The notes beneath the pieces are model-generated. The model saw nothing but the letters and a program-made list of their open reading frames with translations. It was not told the DNA's origin and searched no databases. Below, in pieces: positions 8,992 through 17,933 of a stretch of 44,755 bases of DNA. Where the stretch lies: the NCBI GenBank assembly GCA_905235905.1, contig CAJONO010000166.1:1-44755 (forward strand). The letters are read 5' to 3'. The position numbers and the translations under genes were made by a program. Every line of letters begins with the position of its first letter. The first letter of the stretch is position 1. The DNA comes from an uncultured Prevotella sp. (GTDB lineage Bacteria > Bacteroidota > Bacteroidia > Bacteroidales > Bacteroidaceae).

Positions 8992-11679
8992 ATGAGAAGA
9001 ACCGTCTTTGCATTCTACATTCTGATATCGGTCACCACAGCAATGGGACAGTCATGGCCTACGCCTACCACCGAGTCGAAGGCTGGAGCCCGGTGGTGGT
9101 GGCTGGGATCGGCTGTCGACACAGAGAACCTGCAATGGAATATCGCCGAATATGCCAAGCACGGCATCGGTTCGCTTGAAATAACCCCTCTCTATGGTGT
9201 ACAGGGCAATCAGGCAAACAACATCGACTATCTCTCTGACAAATGGATGCAGATGCTGCGCTACACGATGGAACAAGGCAAACTCAATGGCGTAGAGGTA
9301 GACATGTCCACAGGTACGGGGTGGCCATTCGGGGGTCCGTGGGTGCCATTGAGGGAAAGTGCCTGCAAAGTGGTTTTTGTCGAAAAGATAATCGACGATG
9401 AAGGAGTCTGGAACACTGTTAATGGGCATAAAGGTCTACAGGCAGACAATTCTGATACAGATGCCATAGACCTTTCACTGTCGGAAAAGGATGCAAAAAA
9501 TGCTTTCCTTGACAAAGTGATGCTCTACGCCGACGGTAGGGCAATCGATGTTACCCCTAATGTGAAGAACGGCAAACTTTTCATTGAGAAGTCTCAGTTC
9601 TCAAATCAAAAATCCACAGCCTTACGAGTCATCGCCTTATATATTAAATATGGTGTCATGAAGGTGAAACGGGCTGCTCCAGGAGGTGAGGGATTGGTCA
9701 TAGACCATTTCGACCGTCAGGCGGTGGCCAATTATCTGAAGCACATTGAGCAAGCCTTCGACCGCACTCAGACCCCCTACCCTCACACTTTCTTTAATGA
9801 CTCTTATGAGGTAGAGGCGGCAACATGGACTCCAACACTCTTGAAAGAGTTTGAAAAGCGCAGAGGCTACAAGCTCGAAGACTATCTGCCCGAACTAATT
9901 GAACAGTCGATGGGCGGTCAAGCGAAATCTCATGCATCAAATGTCAAGCCACAAGTCTTAAGTGATTATCGGGAAACATTGGGCGACCTGCTTTTGGAGA
10001 ACTTCACAGAACAATGGACGGCATGGGCCCACTCACATGGTGCAATGACAAGGAATCAGGCTCACGGCTCACCTGCCAACCTCATTGATTGCTACGCAGC
10101 CGTAGACATTCCTGAAATTGAAGGCTTTGGTCTCTCAGAACTGGGAATCAAAGGTTTGCGCAGTGATCCAGGCAAGACACGCAAGAACGATTCCGACTAT
10201 TCTATGTTCAAGTATGCACCATCAGCAGCCCACGTATGCGGCAAGCCTTACACATCGAGTGAGACTTTTACGTGGCTGACCGAGCATTTCCGGACCAGTC
10301 TCTCACAATTGAAGCCCGACCTTGACCTGATGTTCTGCGCCGGCGTGAATCACATGTTCTTTCATGGCACCTGCTATTCACCTCGTAACGATGAGTGGCC
10401 TGGATGGAAATTCTACGCTTCCATCGACATGAGCCCAACCAACAGTATCTGGCGTGATGCTCCCTATTTCATGGAGTACGTAGAGCGCTGCCAGAGCTTC
10501 CTGCAGATGGGACAGCCCGACAACGACTTCCTTGTCTATCTGCCCGTTCGCGACATGTGGAAGAAACAAACAGGCAAGTTGCTCATGCAGTTCTCCATTC
10601 ACGCTATGGGTAAGCTGGCTCCTGAGTTTCGACAAGCCATCATCGATATTGACAAGGCGGGCTACGACTGTGACTACATTTCAGAGCGCCTGCTAATGAA
10701 GACTTCGTTCAAAGATGGCATGCTTCAGACCGAAGCTGGCACACGCTACAAGGGACTCATCATTCCCGGCAGTGGCGAGATGCCTGAAACCGTCAGACAG
10801 CACATAGAAGACCTGCGCCGTCAAGGGGCAATCATCATGTATGGCATCAGCAATACAGAAATGGCCAAGGCTGCACAAGCCGAGGATATGAAGTCGAAGG
10901 TCGGACTGAAAGCCATTCGCCGCAAAAACGCCAATGGCTACCATTACTTCATTGCAAACCTGACACCCAATGACATCAGCCAAACCGTAAGGCTGGCCGT
11001 TCCGTTCAGGGATGCCAAATGGTTCAACCCTCTTAACGGCAATATTACCGATGCTTTCTTCAGCAACAACTGTGTCGACATCACACTGCGTAGCGGAGAA
11101 TCGATGATTCTCCAGACCTTTGACAAAGGCAAAGGCAGCAATCCCGCACCGATAAAGGCCAATAACAAACAGAACGACATCGTACTGCAAGGCCCGTGGA
11201 CTCTTTCTTTCATAGAAGAAGCCCCCAAAGTAGAGAAGACATACCAGCTGAACGAACTGCAAACGTGGGAAACACTCGACAATCAGACAAAGGTGACTAT
11301 GGGAACGGGGGTCTATACCACCAAGTTCAAAATGTCGAAGAAAGAAGACCCGAAAGGCAATTGGAAAATAGAGCTTGGCGATGTACGTGAGAGTGCCCGT
11401 GTATTTATCAACGGCACGTTTATTGGCTGTGCCTGGTCAATACCCTACGTGCTCGATACGCAAGGCACTTTGAAAACGGGTGATAACGAGATTAGAATCG
11501 AAGTGACCAACCTGCCAGCCAACCGAATAGCAGAAATGGACAGGCAAGGTAGGACATGGCGAAAGATGGAAGAGATAAATGTCGTTGACATCAATTATAA
11601 GAAAACACTTTACGACCAATGGGCGCCTATGCCCAGCGGTTTGAACTCGCAAGTTAAACTCATTTATAATATACAATAA
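8992..11679 (+). CDS. secreted alpha-L-rhamnosidase, GH106-like
   Basis: An 895-residue secreted glycosidase expected to release alpha-linked L-rhamnose from rhamnogalacturonan fragments. The ATG at 8992 gives a good signal peptide (MRRTVFAFYILISVTTAMGQ); a longer in-frame start at 8851 would overlap the esterase gene and lacks a signal, so it is rejected. Features seen: KAGARWWWLGSAVD near the N-terminus, EITPLYGVQG, DMSTGTGWPFGGPWV, VKRAAPGGEGLVIDHF and the central NHMFFHGTCYSP block, all characteristic of GH106-type rhamnosidases. The C-terminus has a galactose-binding-like beta-sandwich (GDVRESARVFINGTFIGCAW). It is shorter than the roughly 1100 residues of some homologues. Its context with PL11 and CE12 supports rhamnogalacturonan use. 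Confidence 0.85.
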   Translation: MRRTVFAFYILISVTTAMGQSWPTPTTESKAGARWWWLGSAVDTENLQWNIAEYAKHGIGSLEITPLYGVQGNQANNIDYLSDKWMQMLRYTMEQGKLNGVEVDMSTGTGWPFGGPWVPLRESACKVVFVEKIIDDEGVWNTVNGHKGLQADNSDTDAIDLSLSEKDAKNAFLDKVMLYADGRAIDVTPNVKNGKLFIEKSQFSNQKSTALRVIALYIKYGVMKVKRAAPGGEGLVIDHFDRQAVANYLKHIEQAFDRTQTPYPHTFFNDSYEVEAATWTPTLLKEFEKRRGYKLEDYLPELIEQSMGGQAKSHASNVKPQVLSDYRETLGDLLLENFTEQWTAWAHSHGAMTRNQAHGSPANLIDCYAAVDIPEIEGFGLSELGIKGLRSDPGKTRKNDSDYSMFKYAPSAAHVCGKPYTSSETFTWLTEHFRTSLSQLKPDLDLMFCAGVNHMFFHGTCYSPRNDEWPGWKFYASIDMSPTNSIWRDAPYFMEYVERCQSFLQMGQPDNDFLVYLPVRDMWKKQTGKLLMQFSIHAMGKLAPEFRQAIIDIDKAGYDCDYISERLLMKTSFKDGMLQTEAGTRYKGLIIPGSGEMPETVRQHIEDLRRQGAIIMYGISNTEMAKAAQAEDMKSKVGLKAIRRKNANGYHYFIANLTPNDISQTVRLAVPFRDAKWFNPLNGNITDAFFSNNCVDITLRSGESMILQTFDKGKGSNPAPIKANNKQNDIVLQGPWTLSFIEEAPKVEKTYQLNELQTWETLDNQTKVTMGTGVYTTKFKMSKKEDPKGNWKIELGDVRESARVFINGTFIGCAWSIPYVLDTQGTLKTGDNEIRIEVTNLPANRIAEMDRQGRTWRKMEEINVVDINYKKTLYDQWAPMPSGLNSQVKLIYNIQ

Positions 11680-11681
11680 AA

Positions 11682-11864
11682 ATGGCAGAAGAACATCATC
11701 ATCATCACCATCATCATAAGATGGACGGTGCAAGCAAATTCAAGCGTAAGAACCTGTTAGCTATCGAACGACGGAAGAAAATCCAGAAATGGCTATTCCG
11801 GGTATTGTGTGTAATTGCAGTCATCATGGGCTTGGCAGTCGTTGCTGCCTATACCATCGGATAG
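11682..11864 (+). CDS. 60-residue membrane protein with natural His8 tract
   Basis: Not a recognised family. The protein starts MAEE, then has eight consecutive histidines (seven CAT codons and one CAC), a basic stretch (KFKRKNLLAIERRKK) and a single hydrophobic C-terminal segment of about 19 residues (about 40-58). The layout implies an inner-membrane protein with a cytoplasmic basic, histidine-rich N-terminus. The gene starts 3 bp after the rhamnosidase stop, so translation may be coupled. Its 3' end overlaps the convergent amidase gene by 16 bp. A metal-binding or sequestering role for the His tract is only an inference. Confidence 0.7.
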   Translation: MAEEHHHHHHHHKMDGASKFKRKNLLAIERRKKIQKWLFRVLCVIAVIMGLAVVAAYTIG

Positions 11865-12619
11865 CAGTCGCGGTCATCTAATACGGGGAAATGGTTTCTC
11901 CGTTTTAAAAGCGTATCAATATTGAGTACCGATTTTATCGGTTGCTCAATATTATTGTGTGCTTCAGCTATTATGCGTCCAATCGGGTCGATGAGCACAG
12001 AGTCACCGACATAATGTCCTATTGCGTCATCTCCAACCCTGTTGACGGCAATGACATAACACTGATTCTCAATGGCTCTTGCCCTTGTAAGAACATGCCA
12101 CGCCTCCTGTCGCACCGCAGGCCAGTTTGCCACCAAAAGAATAGCATCGTACTTACCAGCCAAGCCATAACGTGCCCACACAGGAAAACGCAGGTCATAG
12201 CATGTGAGCAACAGCAAGCGGAAATCCTTCCAGCTCACAATGACATGCGAATGGCCCGCCACATAGCACTCATGCTCATGACCGTGAGTGAAAAGATGGT
12301 GCTTGTCATAGTAAGACTCACCATCAGGCGTCACGAAATAAAGCCGGTTACGGAAAGTTCCGTTTTCCAATTTCACAGCCAGACTTCCTGCAATGGCACA
12401 TTTTAATGCACGTGCCGTTGTTCGCATCCATTGCAACGACAGTGCCGTTGCCTCGTCTTCAGCCACACCTTCAGGATGGGTTACGAAACCTGTAGCCCAC
12501 ATCTCTGGCAATACGTACAGGTCGGCACCAGACGCCTGACGCATCATGTTCTCAGCCCTGACGATGTTAGCAATAGGATTGTTCCATTGAATGTCAAGTT
12601 GAAGTAATACAATATTCAT
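11849..12619 (-). CDS. nitrilase-superfamily amidase, omega-amidase-like
   Basis: A 256-residue cytosolic carbon-nitrogen hydrolase. The catalytic triad is visible: Glu39 (VLPEMWATGF), Lys106 (YYDKHHLF) and Cys140 (LLTCYDLRFP). The PEMW and CYDLRFPVWAR patterns resemble YafV/Nit2-type omega-amidases, which hydrolyse alpha-ketoglutaramate or alpha-ketosuccinamate as metabolite repair. Substrate assignment is by family resemblance only. It is the last gene of a minus-strand run lepA-crp-trmN6-amidase and overlaps trmN6 by 4 bp (ATGA), so the two are translationally coupled. Confidence 0.85.
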   Translation of the reverse strand: MNIVLLQLDIQWNNPIANIVRAENMMRQASGADLYVLPEMWATGFVTHPEGVAEDEATALSLQWMRTTARALKCAIAGSLAVKLENGTFRNRLYFVTPDGESYYDKHHLFTHGHEHECYVAGHSHVIVSWKDFRLLLLTCYDLRFPVWARYGLAGKYDAILLVANWPAVRQEAWHVLTRARAIENQCYVIAVNRVGDDAIGHYVGDSVLIDPIGRIIAEAHNNIEQPIKSVLNIDTLLKRRNHFPVLDDRDCYPMV

Positions 12620-13311
12620 AGATAGAAATCTTTCGTCAAACTACTATACCACGCCGAGCGCACATGAGGCGCGTCTTCAATGATACCTTCCGTTTTTTCC
12701 AAACACACCTGATGTTTCCTATAAGCCAGCAGATACCTGCGAGGAGCCTTACGAAGATTGGTCCTTACAGCACACTCTCGAGATTTGAAAAAACCTGCCA
12801 TTACAGCTTCGCTATCAAAGGAATTCTTGTAGTCGAAGGGTATGACAACCGAGAGTTCACCTTCTTCATCAAGCAGTCGCCATGCTGCTGCAATTAATTC
12901 TCTATAGGATAGCGAAACACAGTGACGGGCTACTGTCCTTTGCAAATTGGAACATGCCAACGAACGATTATAATAAGGGGGATTCGAGACGATGGCGTCA
13001 AACAGAGAGGGTGACGAGAAGTCGACGACATTTCTTTCGACTACTACTATACGAGAAGAGAAGACGCTATTCTCCACATTCTCAGCTGCTTGCATGCAGG
13101 CATCGTGGTCTATGTCGATGGCCGTCACTCCTGCTTCAGGAAAGCGCTGAGCCATCATCAGTGCGATTAGCCCTGTGCCCGTGCCTACGTCTAAGATTCG
13201 CCGGCCGCCATTTGCCCATGCACCTAACAAAGTGCCGTCGGTGCCTACCTTCATTCCACATGCTGACTGCCTGACAAGAAATTGCCTGAAGCGGAAAAAG
13301 TCGTTTGGCAT
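12616..13311 (-). CDS. trmN6: tRNA1(Val) adenine-37 N6-methyltransferase-like
   Basis: A 231-residue class I SAM-dependent methyltransferase of the YfiC/TrmN6 type, predicted to methylate N6 of A37 in tRNA-Val. The SAM-binding motif is DVGTGTG (41-47), and the amino-methyltransferase motif IV is NPPY (110-113). The N-terminal FRFRQF...MKVGTDGTLLGAW signature is typical of this family. The start at 13311 is a standard ATG. The gene is sandwiched between crp and the amidase gene and overlaps the latter. Confidence 0.88.
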   Translation of the reverse strand: MPNDFFRFRQFLVRQSACGMKVGTDGTLLGAWANGGRRILDVGTGTGLIALMMAQRFPEAGVTAIDIDHDACMQAAENVENSVFSSRIVVVERNVVDFSSPSLFDAIVSNPPYYNRSLACSNLQRTVARHCVSLSYRELIAAAWRLLDEEGELSVVIPFDYKNSFDSEAVMAGFFKSRECAVRTNLRKAPRRYLLAYRKHQVCLEKTEGIIEDAPHVRSAWYSSLTKDFYL

Positions 13312-13336
13312 GCTTAAAGCAGAAAGACGCTACGTC

Positions 13337-13936
13337 CTAACCATTCATTAATGCAGCTGTTCGCACCCGGCTGAGTGTCTCTGGCGTCATTTGCAAATAG
13401 CTGGCAATATACACTAAAGGAGCACGAAGCACTAACTGTGGTGAGCTCTTCACCAGTTTCTGATAACGGTCCTGTGCCGACTCAAAACGAAGCATATCAG
13501 CACGTAGCTGGCTGATGATGAGAGATTCCTCAAGAATCTTACGGTATAGAATCTGTATGTTCACACTACGCATGGCTACAGCTTCGAGTTCAGCTTTAGG
13601 CAGCGCATAGACAATGGTCGGTTCAAGGGCTTGGATAATCTGCAATGATGGCTTTTCCTTGAAAAGACTCTCAATACTCATCATGACAGTGTTTTCAACA
13701 GCCATATACTCCGTCAGTTCCTTACCATTCTTGTAATAGTACTGCCGCACGAGACCTTTCACTATCCAGTAGATGCTCGTACAGGTTTCACCTTCATTAA
13801 GAATCTTCTCACCCTTGGCAAATTTCATCGGGACGAGCACACTCTCCAAGATATCGAGCTCGTCATGGGTCATCGTACTATATCTTCGGGCCAATTCGCG
13901 GGCCACATCGCGCTTCGTTAAACTTAGGTTCGGCAT
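13337..13936 (-). CDS. Crp/Fnr-family transcription regulator
   Basis: A 199-residue regulator with an N-terminal cyclic-nucleotide-binding-fold domain (about 25-125; KGEKILNEGETCTSIYWIVKG) and a short C-terminal helix-turn-helix (YIASYLQMTPETLSRVRTA, about 175-193). No cysteine cluster for an Fnr-type iron-sulfur centre is seen, and the ligand is unknown. This compact form is common in Bacteroidota. It lies 24 bp after lepA and 25 bp before trmN6 in the same direction, so it is probably in the lepA transcript. Confidence 0.85.
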   Translation of the reverse strand: MPNLSLTKRDVARELARRYSTMTHDELDILESVLVPMKFAKGEKILNEGETCTSIYWIVKGLVRQYYYKNGKELTEYMAVENTVMMSIESLFKEKPSLQIIQALEPTIVYALPKAELEAVAMRSVNIQILYRKILEESLIISQLRADMLRFESAQDRYQKLVKSSPQLVLRAPLVYIASYLQMTPETLSRVRTAALMNG

Positions 13937-13960
13937 CTTATTCTGATATTATTTAGGTCG

Positions 13961-15742
13961 TTAGTCCAGTTTTAATACGGCAAGGAAAGCTTTCTGCGGC
14001 ACTTCGACATTGCCAATCTGTTTCATCCGCTTCTTTCCGCGCTTCTGCTTCTCAAGTAGTTTTCGCTTTCGGCTCACATCGCCACCATAGCATTTGGCCA
14101 GCACATCCTTGCGCACTTGCTTCACCGTCTCACGGGCAATAATCTTTGCACCGATGGCAGCCTGAATGGCTATGTCGAACTGCTGACGGGGAATAAGCTC
14201 TTTCAATTTCTCGCACATTCTTCGGCCAAAGGTGACGGCATTGTCCTGATGCGTGAGCGTGGAAAGCGCATCGACAGGCTCACCATTCAGAAGAATATCG
14301 AGCTTGACAAGCTTCGACGGTCGGAACGAATCAATGTGGTAATCGAACGAGGCGTATCCCTTGGATATGCTCTTCAACTTGTCATAGAAGTCAATCACGA
14401 TTTCGCCCAAGGGCAGCATAAAGTGAAGTTCAATACGATTACCACTAACATACTGTTGGTCAATCAGTTCTCCACGCTTGTCGAGGCAAAGAGTCATAAT
14501 GGGACCGATATAGTCGGCGGCAGTAATTATGGAGGCACGGATATATGGCTCTTCAATGCGCTCAATCATCACCTGTTCGGGCAGTCCTGACGGATTGTGT
14601 ACCTCTTTCACCTCTCCCTGCTTGGTGTAGCACATATAGGTAACATTTGGCACCGTAGTGATGACATCCATATTGAACTCACGGTCTAACCGTTCCTGTA
14701 CAATCTCCATGTGGAGCAGTCCAAGGAAGCCACAACGGAAACCGAAGCCCAAGGCTATCGACGTTTCTGGCACGAAAGTCAGTGAAGCGTCGTTCAGCTG
14801 TAGCTTCTCAAGCGAGGCACGGAGGTTTTCATAGTCAGTAGGCTCAATGGGATAGACACCGGCAAAGACCATAGGCTTTACCTCCTGAAAACCCTCAATG
14901 GCCGTAGTACAAGGATGGTCTACATGCGTAATGGTATCACCCACTTTCACTTCCTTCGAATCCTTTATACCACTTATTATATAGCCCACATCACCAGTTC
15001 CCAGCGTCTTTCGGGGAATCATATCCATCTTCAGCACACCCACCTCGTCGGCATCATACTCCATTCCTGTATTAAAGAACTTCACCTTGTCGCCCTTTGA
15101 TATAGAGCCGTTCATAATCTTGAAATAGGCTATGATACCCCGGAAAGAATTAAACACCGAGTCGAAAATAAGTGCCTGCAGCGGAGCATTCTCGTCGCCC
15201 ACTGGATGTGGAATACGGTCGACTACGGCATTCAGGATGTCATCCACTCCCTCTCCTGTCTTGCCCGACGCACGGATAATGTCTTCCGGATTACAGCCTA
15301 TCAGGTCTACAATCTCGTCTTCCACCTCTTCGGGCATGGCCGATGGCATGTCAATCTTATTAATGACAGGAATAATTTCCAGATTATTGTCTATGGCCAT
15401 ATAGAGGTTCGAGATGGTCTGGGCCTGTACGCCCTGAGTCGCATCGACCACCAGCAAGGCGCCCTCGCAGGCAGCTATTGAGCGTGAAACCTCGTACGAG
15501 AAGTCAACATGCCCTGGTGTGTCAATAAGATTCAGTATGTATTTTTCTCCATCCTTCACATATTCCATCTGAATGGCGTGACTCTTAATAGTGATGCCAC
15601 GCTCACGCTCCAAATCCATATCGTCAAGCATTTGCCCCTCAGTAACCTGGATGGTCTGAGTGCGCTCTAACAGACGGTCTGCAAGCGTCGATTTTCCGTG
15701 GTCAATGTGTGCGATGATACAGAAATTTCTAATATGATCCAT
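13961..15742 (-). CDS. lepA: elongation factor 4, LepA GTPase
   Basis: A 593-residue translational GTPase that acts on ribosomes and is proposed to back-translocate or assist initiation and ribosome assembly. The G motifs are intact: AHIDHGKST (11-19), DTPGHVD (74-80) with the catalytic His, and NKID (128-131). The C-terminal LepA-specific region ends in [24 protein letters not shown]. Length matches the family. It heads the minus-strand operon lepA-crp-trmN6-amidase, with a good promoter at 15766-15794. Confidence 0.97.
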   Translation of the reverse strand: MDHIRNFCIIAHIDHGKSTLADRLLERTQTIQVTEGQMLDDMDLERERGITIKSHAIQMEYVKDGEKYILNLIDTPGHVDFSYEVSRSIAACEGALLVVDATQGVQAQTISNLYMAIDNNLEIIPVINKIDMPSAMPEEVEDEIVDLIGCNPEDIIRASGKTGEGVDDILNAVVDRIPHPVGDENAPLQALIFDSVFNSFRGIIAYFKIMNGSISKGDKVKFFNTGMEYDADEVGVLKMDMIPRKTLGTGDVGYIISGIKDSKEVKVGDTITHVDHPCTTAIEGFQEVKPMVFAGVYPIEPTDYENLRASLEKLQLNDASLTFVPETSIALGFGFRCGFLGLLHMEIVQERLDREFNMDVITTVPNVTYMCYTKQGEVKEVHNPSGLPEQVMIERIEEPYIRASIITAADYIGPIMTLCLDKRGELIDQQYVSGNRIELHFMLPLGEIVIDFYDKLKSISKGYASFDYHIDSFRPSKLVKLDILLNGEPVDALSTLTHQDNAVTFGRRMCEKLKELIPRQQFDIAIQAAIGAKIIARETVKQVRKDVLAKCYGGDVSRKRKLLEKQKRGKKRMKQIGNVEVPQKAFLAVLKLD

Positions 15743-15765
15743 AGATGTAACAGTGCTTTAAGTTG

Positions 15766-15794
15766 CAAAGTTACAAAAAAGATGTCAAAATCAA
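15766..15794 (-). promoter_or_regulatory. lepA promoter
   Basis: The minus strand shows TAACTTTG (plus 15766-15773) and a TTG at plus 15792-15794, an 18-bp spacing that fits the Bacteroidota TTG/TAnnTTTG promoter. The initiation point would lie about 15-20 bp before the lepA ATG. Confidence 0.65.
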
Positions 15795-15830
15795 CTATTT
15801 TTTTCCGATTTTTTTTACCTTTTTATCTTT

Positions 15831-16580
15831 TCACTTTATGTCAAGTTCTACGGGACAGTGGTCACTGCCCAAAATATCGGTATGAATCTTGGCATCTGTC
15901 ACTCTGTCCATCAGGCTGTTGGAAACCACAAAATAGTCAATGCGCCAGCCTGCATTTTTCTGGCGGGCCTGAAAGCGGTATGACCACCAGGAATAAGTAA
16001 CCTGATCAGGATAGAGTTCGCGAAAGGTGTCTTTAAACCCTCGGCTCAGCCACTGTGTAAACTTGGCCCGTTCTTCATCGGTGAAGCCCGCATTACGACG
16101 ATTGGTCTTAGGGTTCTTGATGTCGATTTCCTCGTGGGCCACGTTCAGGTCGCCACACACAATGACTGGTTTCTGTTGGTCGAGGCGTTGCAGATAAGCC
16201 TGGAAATCGTCCTCCCACTGCATGCGGTAGTCCAGCCGTTTCAGCTCATCCTGCGAGTTCGGCACGTAGACCGTCACCAAGAAGAAATCGTCCATCTCAA
16301 GCGTAATGACGCGTCCTTCATGGTCGTGCTCCTCAATGCCGATGCCACGAGTCACGTTGAGCGGCTTGTGCTTGGTGAAAACAGCCGTGCCGCTATAGCC
16401 CTTCTTCTCGGCCGAGTTCCAATACGACTCATAGCCCTCGAAAGCTATGTCGAGCTGTCCCTCCTGCATCTTCGTTTCTTGCAGACAGAAGAAATCAGCG
16501 TCCATCTTGCGGAAGATGTCGCTGAATCCTTTCTGTTCACAAGCCCGCAGGCCATTTACATTCCAACTGATAAATTTCAT
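15831..16580 (-). CDS. xth: exodeoxyribonuclease III
   Basis: A 249-residue Mg-dependent AP endonuclease/3'-5' exonuclease of base-excision repair. Active-site residues are present: Asn7 in SWNVNG, Glu35 in LQETK, Asp144 and Asn146 in GDLN, and Asp240/His241 in GSDHCP. Length is normal. It is the last gene of the minus-strand run TPR protein-ribH-xth, starting 9 bp after ribH. Only T-rich DNA without a clear hairpin follows the stop. Confidence 0.95.
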   Translation of the reverse strand: MKFISWNVNGLRACEQKGFSDIFRKMDADFFCLQETKMQEGQLDIAFEGYESYWNSAEKKGYSGTAVFTKHKPLNVTRGIGIEEHDHEGRVITLEMDDFFLVTVYVPNSQDELKRLDYRMQWEDDFQAYLQRLDQQKPVIVCGDLNVAHEEIDIKNPKTNRRNAGFTDEERAKFTQWLSRGFKDTFRELYPDQVTYSWWSYRFQARQKNAGWRIDYFVVSNSLMDRVTDAKIHTDILGSDHCPVELDIK

Positions 16581-16589
16581 GATGCAATT

Positions 16590-17060
16590 TCAGAATTTCG
16601 CCATCTTAATGGCTACTACGGCACATTCGTCGCCCTTATTGCCCAACCGTCCGCCTGCACGGTCTTTGGCTTGCTGCAAGTCATTGGTGGTCAGAAGCCC
16701 GAAGACAACGGGAATATTGTTCGTGGCATTCAGGCGGGCAATACCTTCGGTGACCCCTTGACAGATATAGTCGAAGTGAGGTGTCTCGCCCCTGATGACC
16801 GAACCAAGAATAATAACTGCATCATAGCCGTCGTTGAGCGTCATCTGGCGGGCTCCGTAGATGAGCTCAAACGAACCGGGTACGGTCTTCACATGGATAT
16901 TCTCGGGCAACGCGCCATGCTTTTCAAGCGTCGACACACAACCGTCGAGCAAGGCACCCGTTATCTCGGGGTTCCACTCAGCCACGACAATGCCGAAAAT
17001 CATGTTCGACGCATCGGGCACCTTGTCAACGTTATATTCAGAAAGATTTTTGGTAGCCAC
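16590..17060 (-). CDS. ribH: 6,7-dimethyl-8-ribityllumazine synthase
   Basis: A 156-residue enzyme of riboflavin synthesis, condensing 5-amino-6-ribitylaminouracil with 3,4-dihydroxy-2-butanone 4-phosphate. Conserved segments are seen: [35 protein letters not shown] (with the catalytic His), [10 protein letters not shown] and [12 protein letters not shown]. It lies between the TPR protein gene and xth, 24 and 9 bp apart, and is probably co-transcribed. Confidence 0.96.
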   Translation of the reverse strand: MATKNLSEYNVDKVPDASNMIFGIVVAEWNPEITGALLDGCVSTLEKHGALPENIHVKTVPGSFELIYGARQMTLNDGYDAVIILGSVIRGETPHFDYICQGVTEGIARLNATNNIPVVFGLLTTNDLQQAKDRAGGRLGNKGDECAVVAIKMAKF

Positions 17061-17084
17061 TTATTGAATCTCCAATTGTCAGTC

Positions 17085-17762
17085 TTACTCTGAAACGCGC
17101 TCAATATACTCGTCGATGGTCTGATACTGCATAGACTGGAAGTACTTCTCCTTCACCTGCTTGTAAAGTTTCAGTGCTTCGTCCTTCTTGTTCTGGCTCT
17201 CCAGAATCTGTCCAGCCTGAATCAGGAAGGTGGGCGACAGCGAGTTGTTGTCGGCCTTCTCAGCAGCCTTCTTCAGTGTCGACACTGCCTTGTCGAGCTG
17301 CTCCAGATGAGCGTAGGCATTGCCGAGTGCCCCCAAAGCAGCGGGCGAAACCATCTGGTCGTCGCCACCACTATACTTCTCTAAGAACTGTGCGGCCTCC
17401 TGCCACTGCTCAATATGGGCATAGCACAAGCCTGCATAGAGGTTGGCCAAATTACCAGCCTTTGTCGAACCAAACTCAGAGGCAATCTGCAGAAATCCTT
17501 TCACGCCCGTGCTGTCGCCATTCAGGGCGAGGTCATACTGCTGATTGGCAAAAAGTTCCTCGGCCTTTGCAATGGCCGTGCTGGCCTTCTGCTCCTGCGG
17601 ACCGGAAACATAGTTCTTGTAGAGCACCACACCTGCCACGATAACCACGAGGGCACAGATGCAGCCGATGATAGCGTTTTTGTACTTGAGGAAGAATGCC
17701 TCACTGTTGCTGAGTGTCTCCTCCATGGAGGTTGCACTCTGTTTGTTTTTTAAATCTGCCAT
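17085..17762 (-). CDS. membrane-anchored tetratricopeptide protein
   Basis: A 225-residue protein with a short hydrophilic N-terminus, one transmembrane segment (about 29-48), and a C-terminal TPR-like helical region (about 70-225; GLCYAHIEQWQEAAQFLEKY, LGNAYAHLEQLDKAVSTLKK, KKDEALKLYKQVKEKY). The layout resembles YfgM-type proteins, which in other bacteria work with the Sec/BAM export chaperone network. That role is inferred. It is the first gene of the operon with ribH and xth, and a -7 element lies at 17836-17843. Confidence 0.8.
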   Translation of the reverse strand: MADLKNKQSATSMEETLSNSEAFFLKYKNAIIGCICALVVIVAGVVLYKNYVSGPQEQKASTAIAKAEELFANQQYDLALNGDSTGVKGFLQIASEFGSTKAGNLANLYAGLCYAHIEQWQEAAQFLEKYSGGDDQMVSPAALGALGNAYAHLEQLDKAVSTLKKAAEKADNNSLSPTFLIQAGQILESQNKKDEALKLYKQVKEKYFQSMQYQTIDEYIERVSE

Positions 17763-17835
17763 TTTTGTCGTTAATATTTTACTTGTTTTTTGTCTTCAAT
17801 CATCACTTTTCAATGACAACGCAATAAATGCGGCG

Positions 17836-17843
17836 CAAAATTA
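17836..17843 (-). promoter_or_regulatory. -7 element for TPR-ribH-xth
   Basis: The minus strand reads TAATTTTG, matching TAnnTTTG, about 74 bp upstream of the TPR gene ATG. The intergenic gap is shared with the divergent recF promoter. Confidence 0.5.
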
Positions 17844-17907
17844 CGGAATTTATTGCACATATTGAAATTTATTTCAAACTTTTTTCGTTTTTAAGCCCTA
17901 AAAGCTG

Positions 17908-17915
17908 TAAATTTG
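17908..17915 (+). promoter_or_regulatory. -7 element for recF
   Basis: TAAATTTG lies 19 bp before the recF ATG at 17934. It shows that a TTG start at 17913 inside the promoter element is not used. Confidence 0.55.
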
Positions 17916-17933
17916 CAGGCAAATACGACTATA

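Noticed and set aside
15782..15830. Terminator between xth and lepA
   Set aside because: The T-rich tract has no hairpin, so it is more likely promoter-region DNA.
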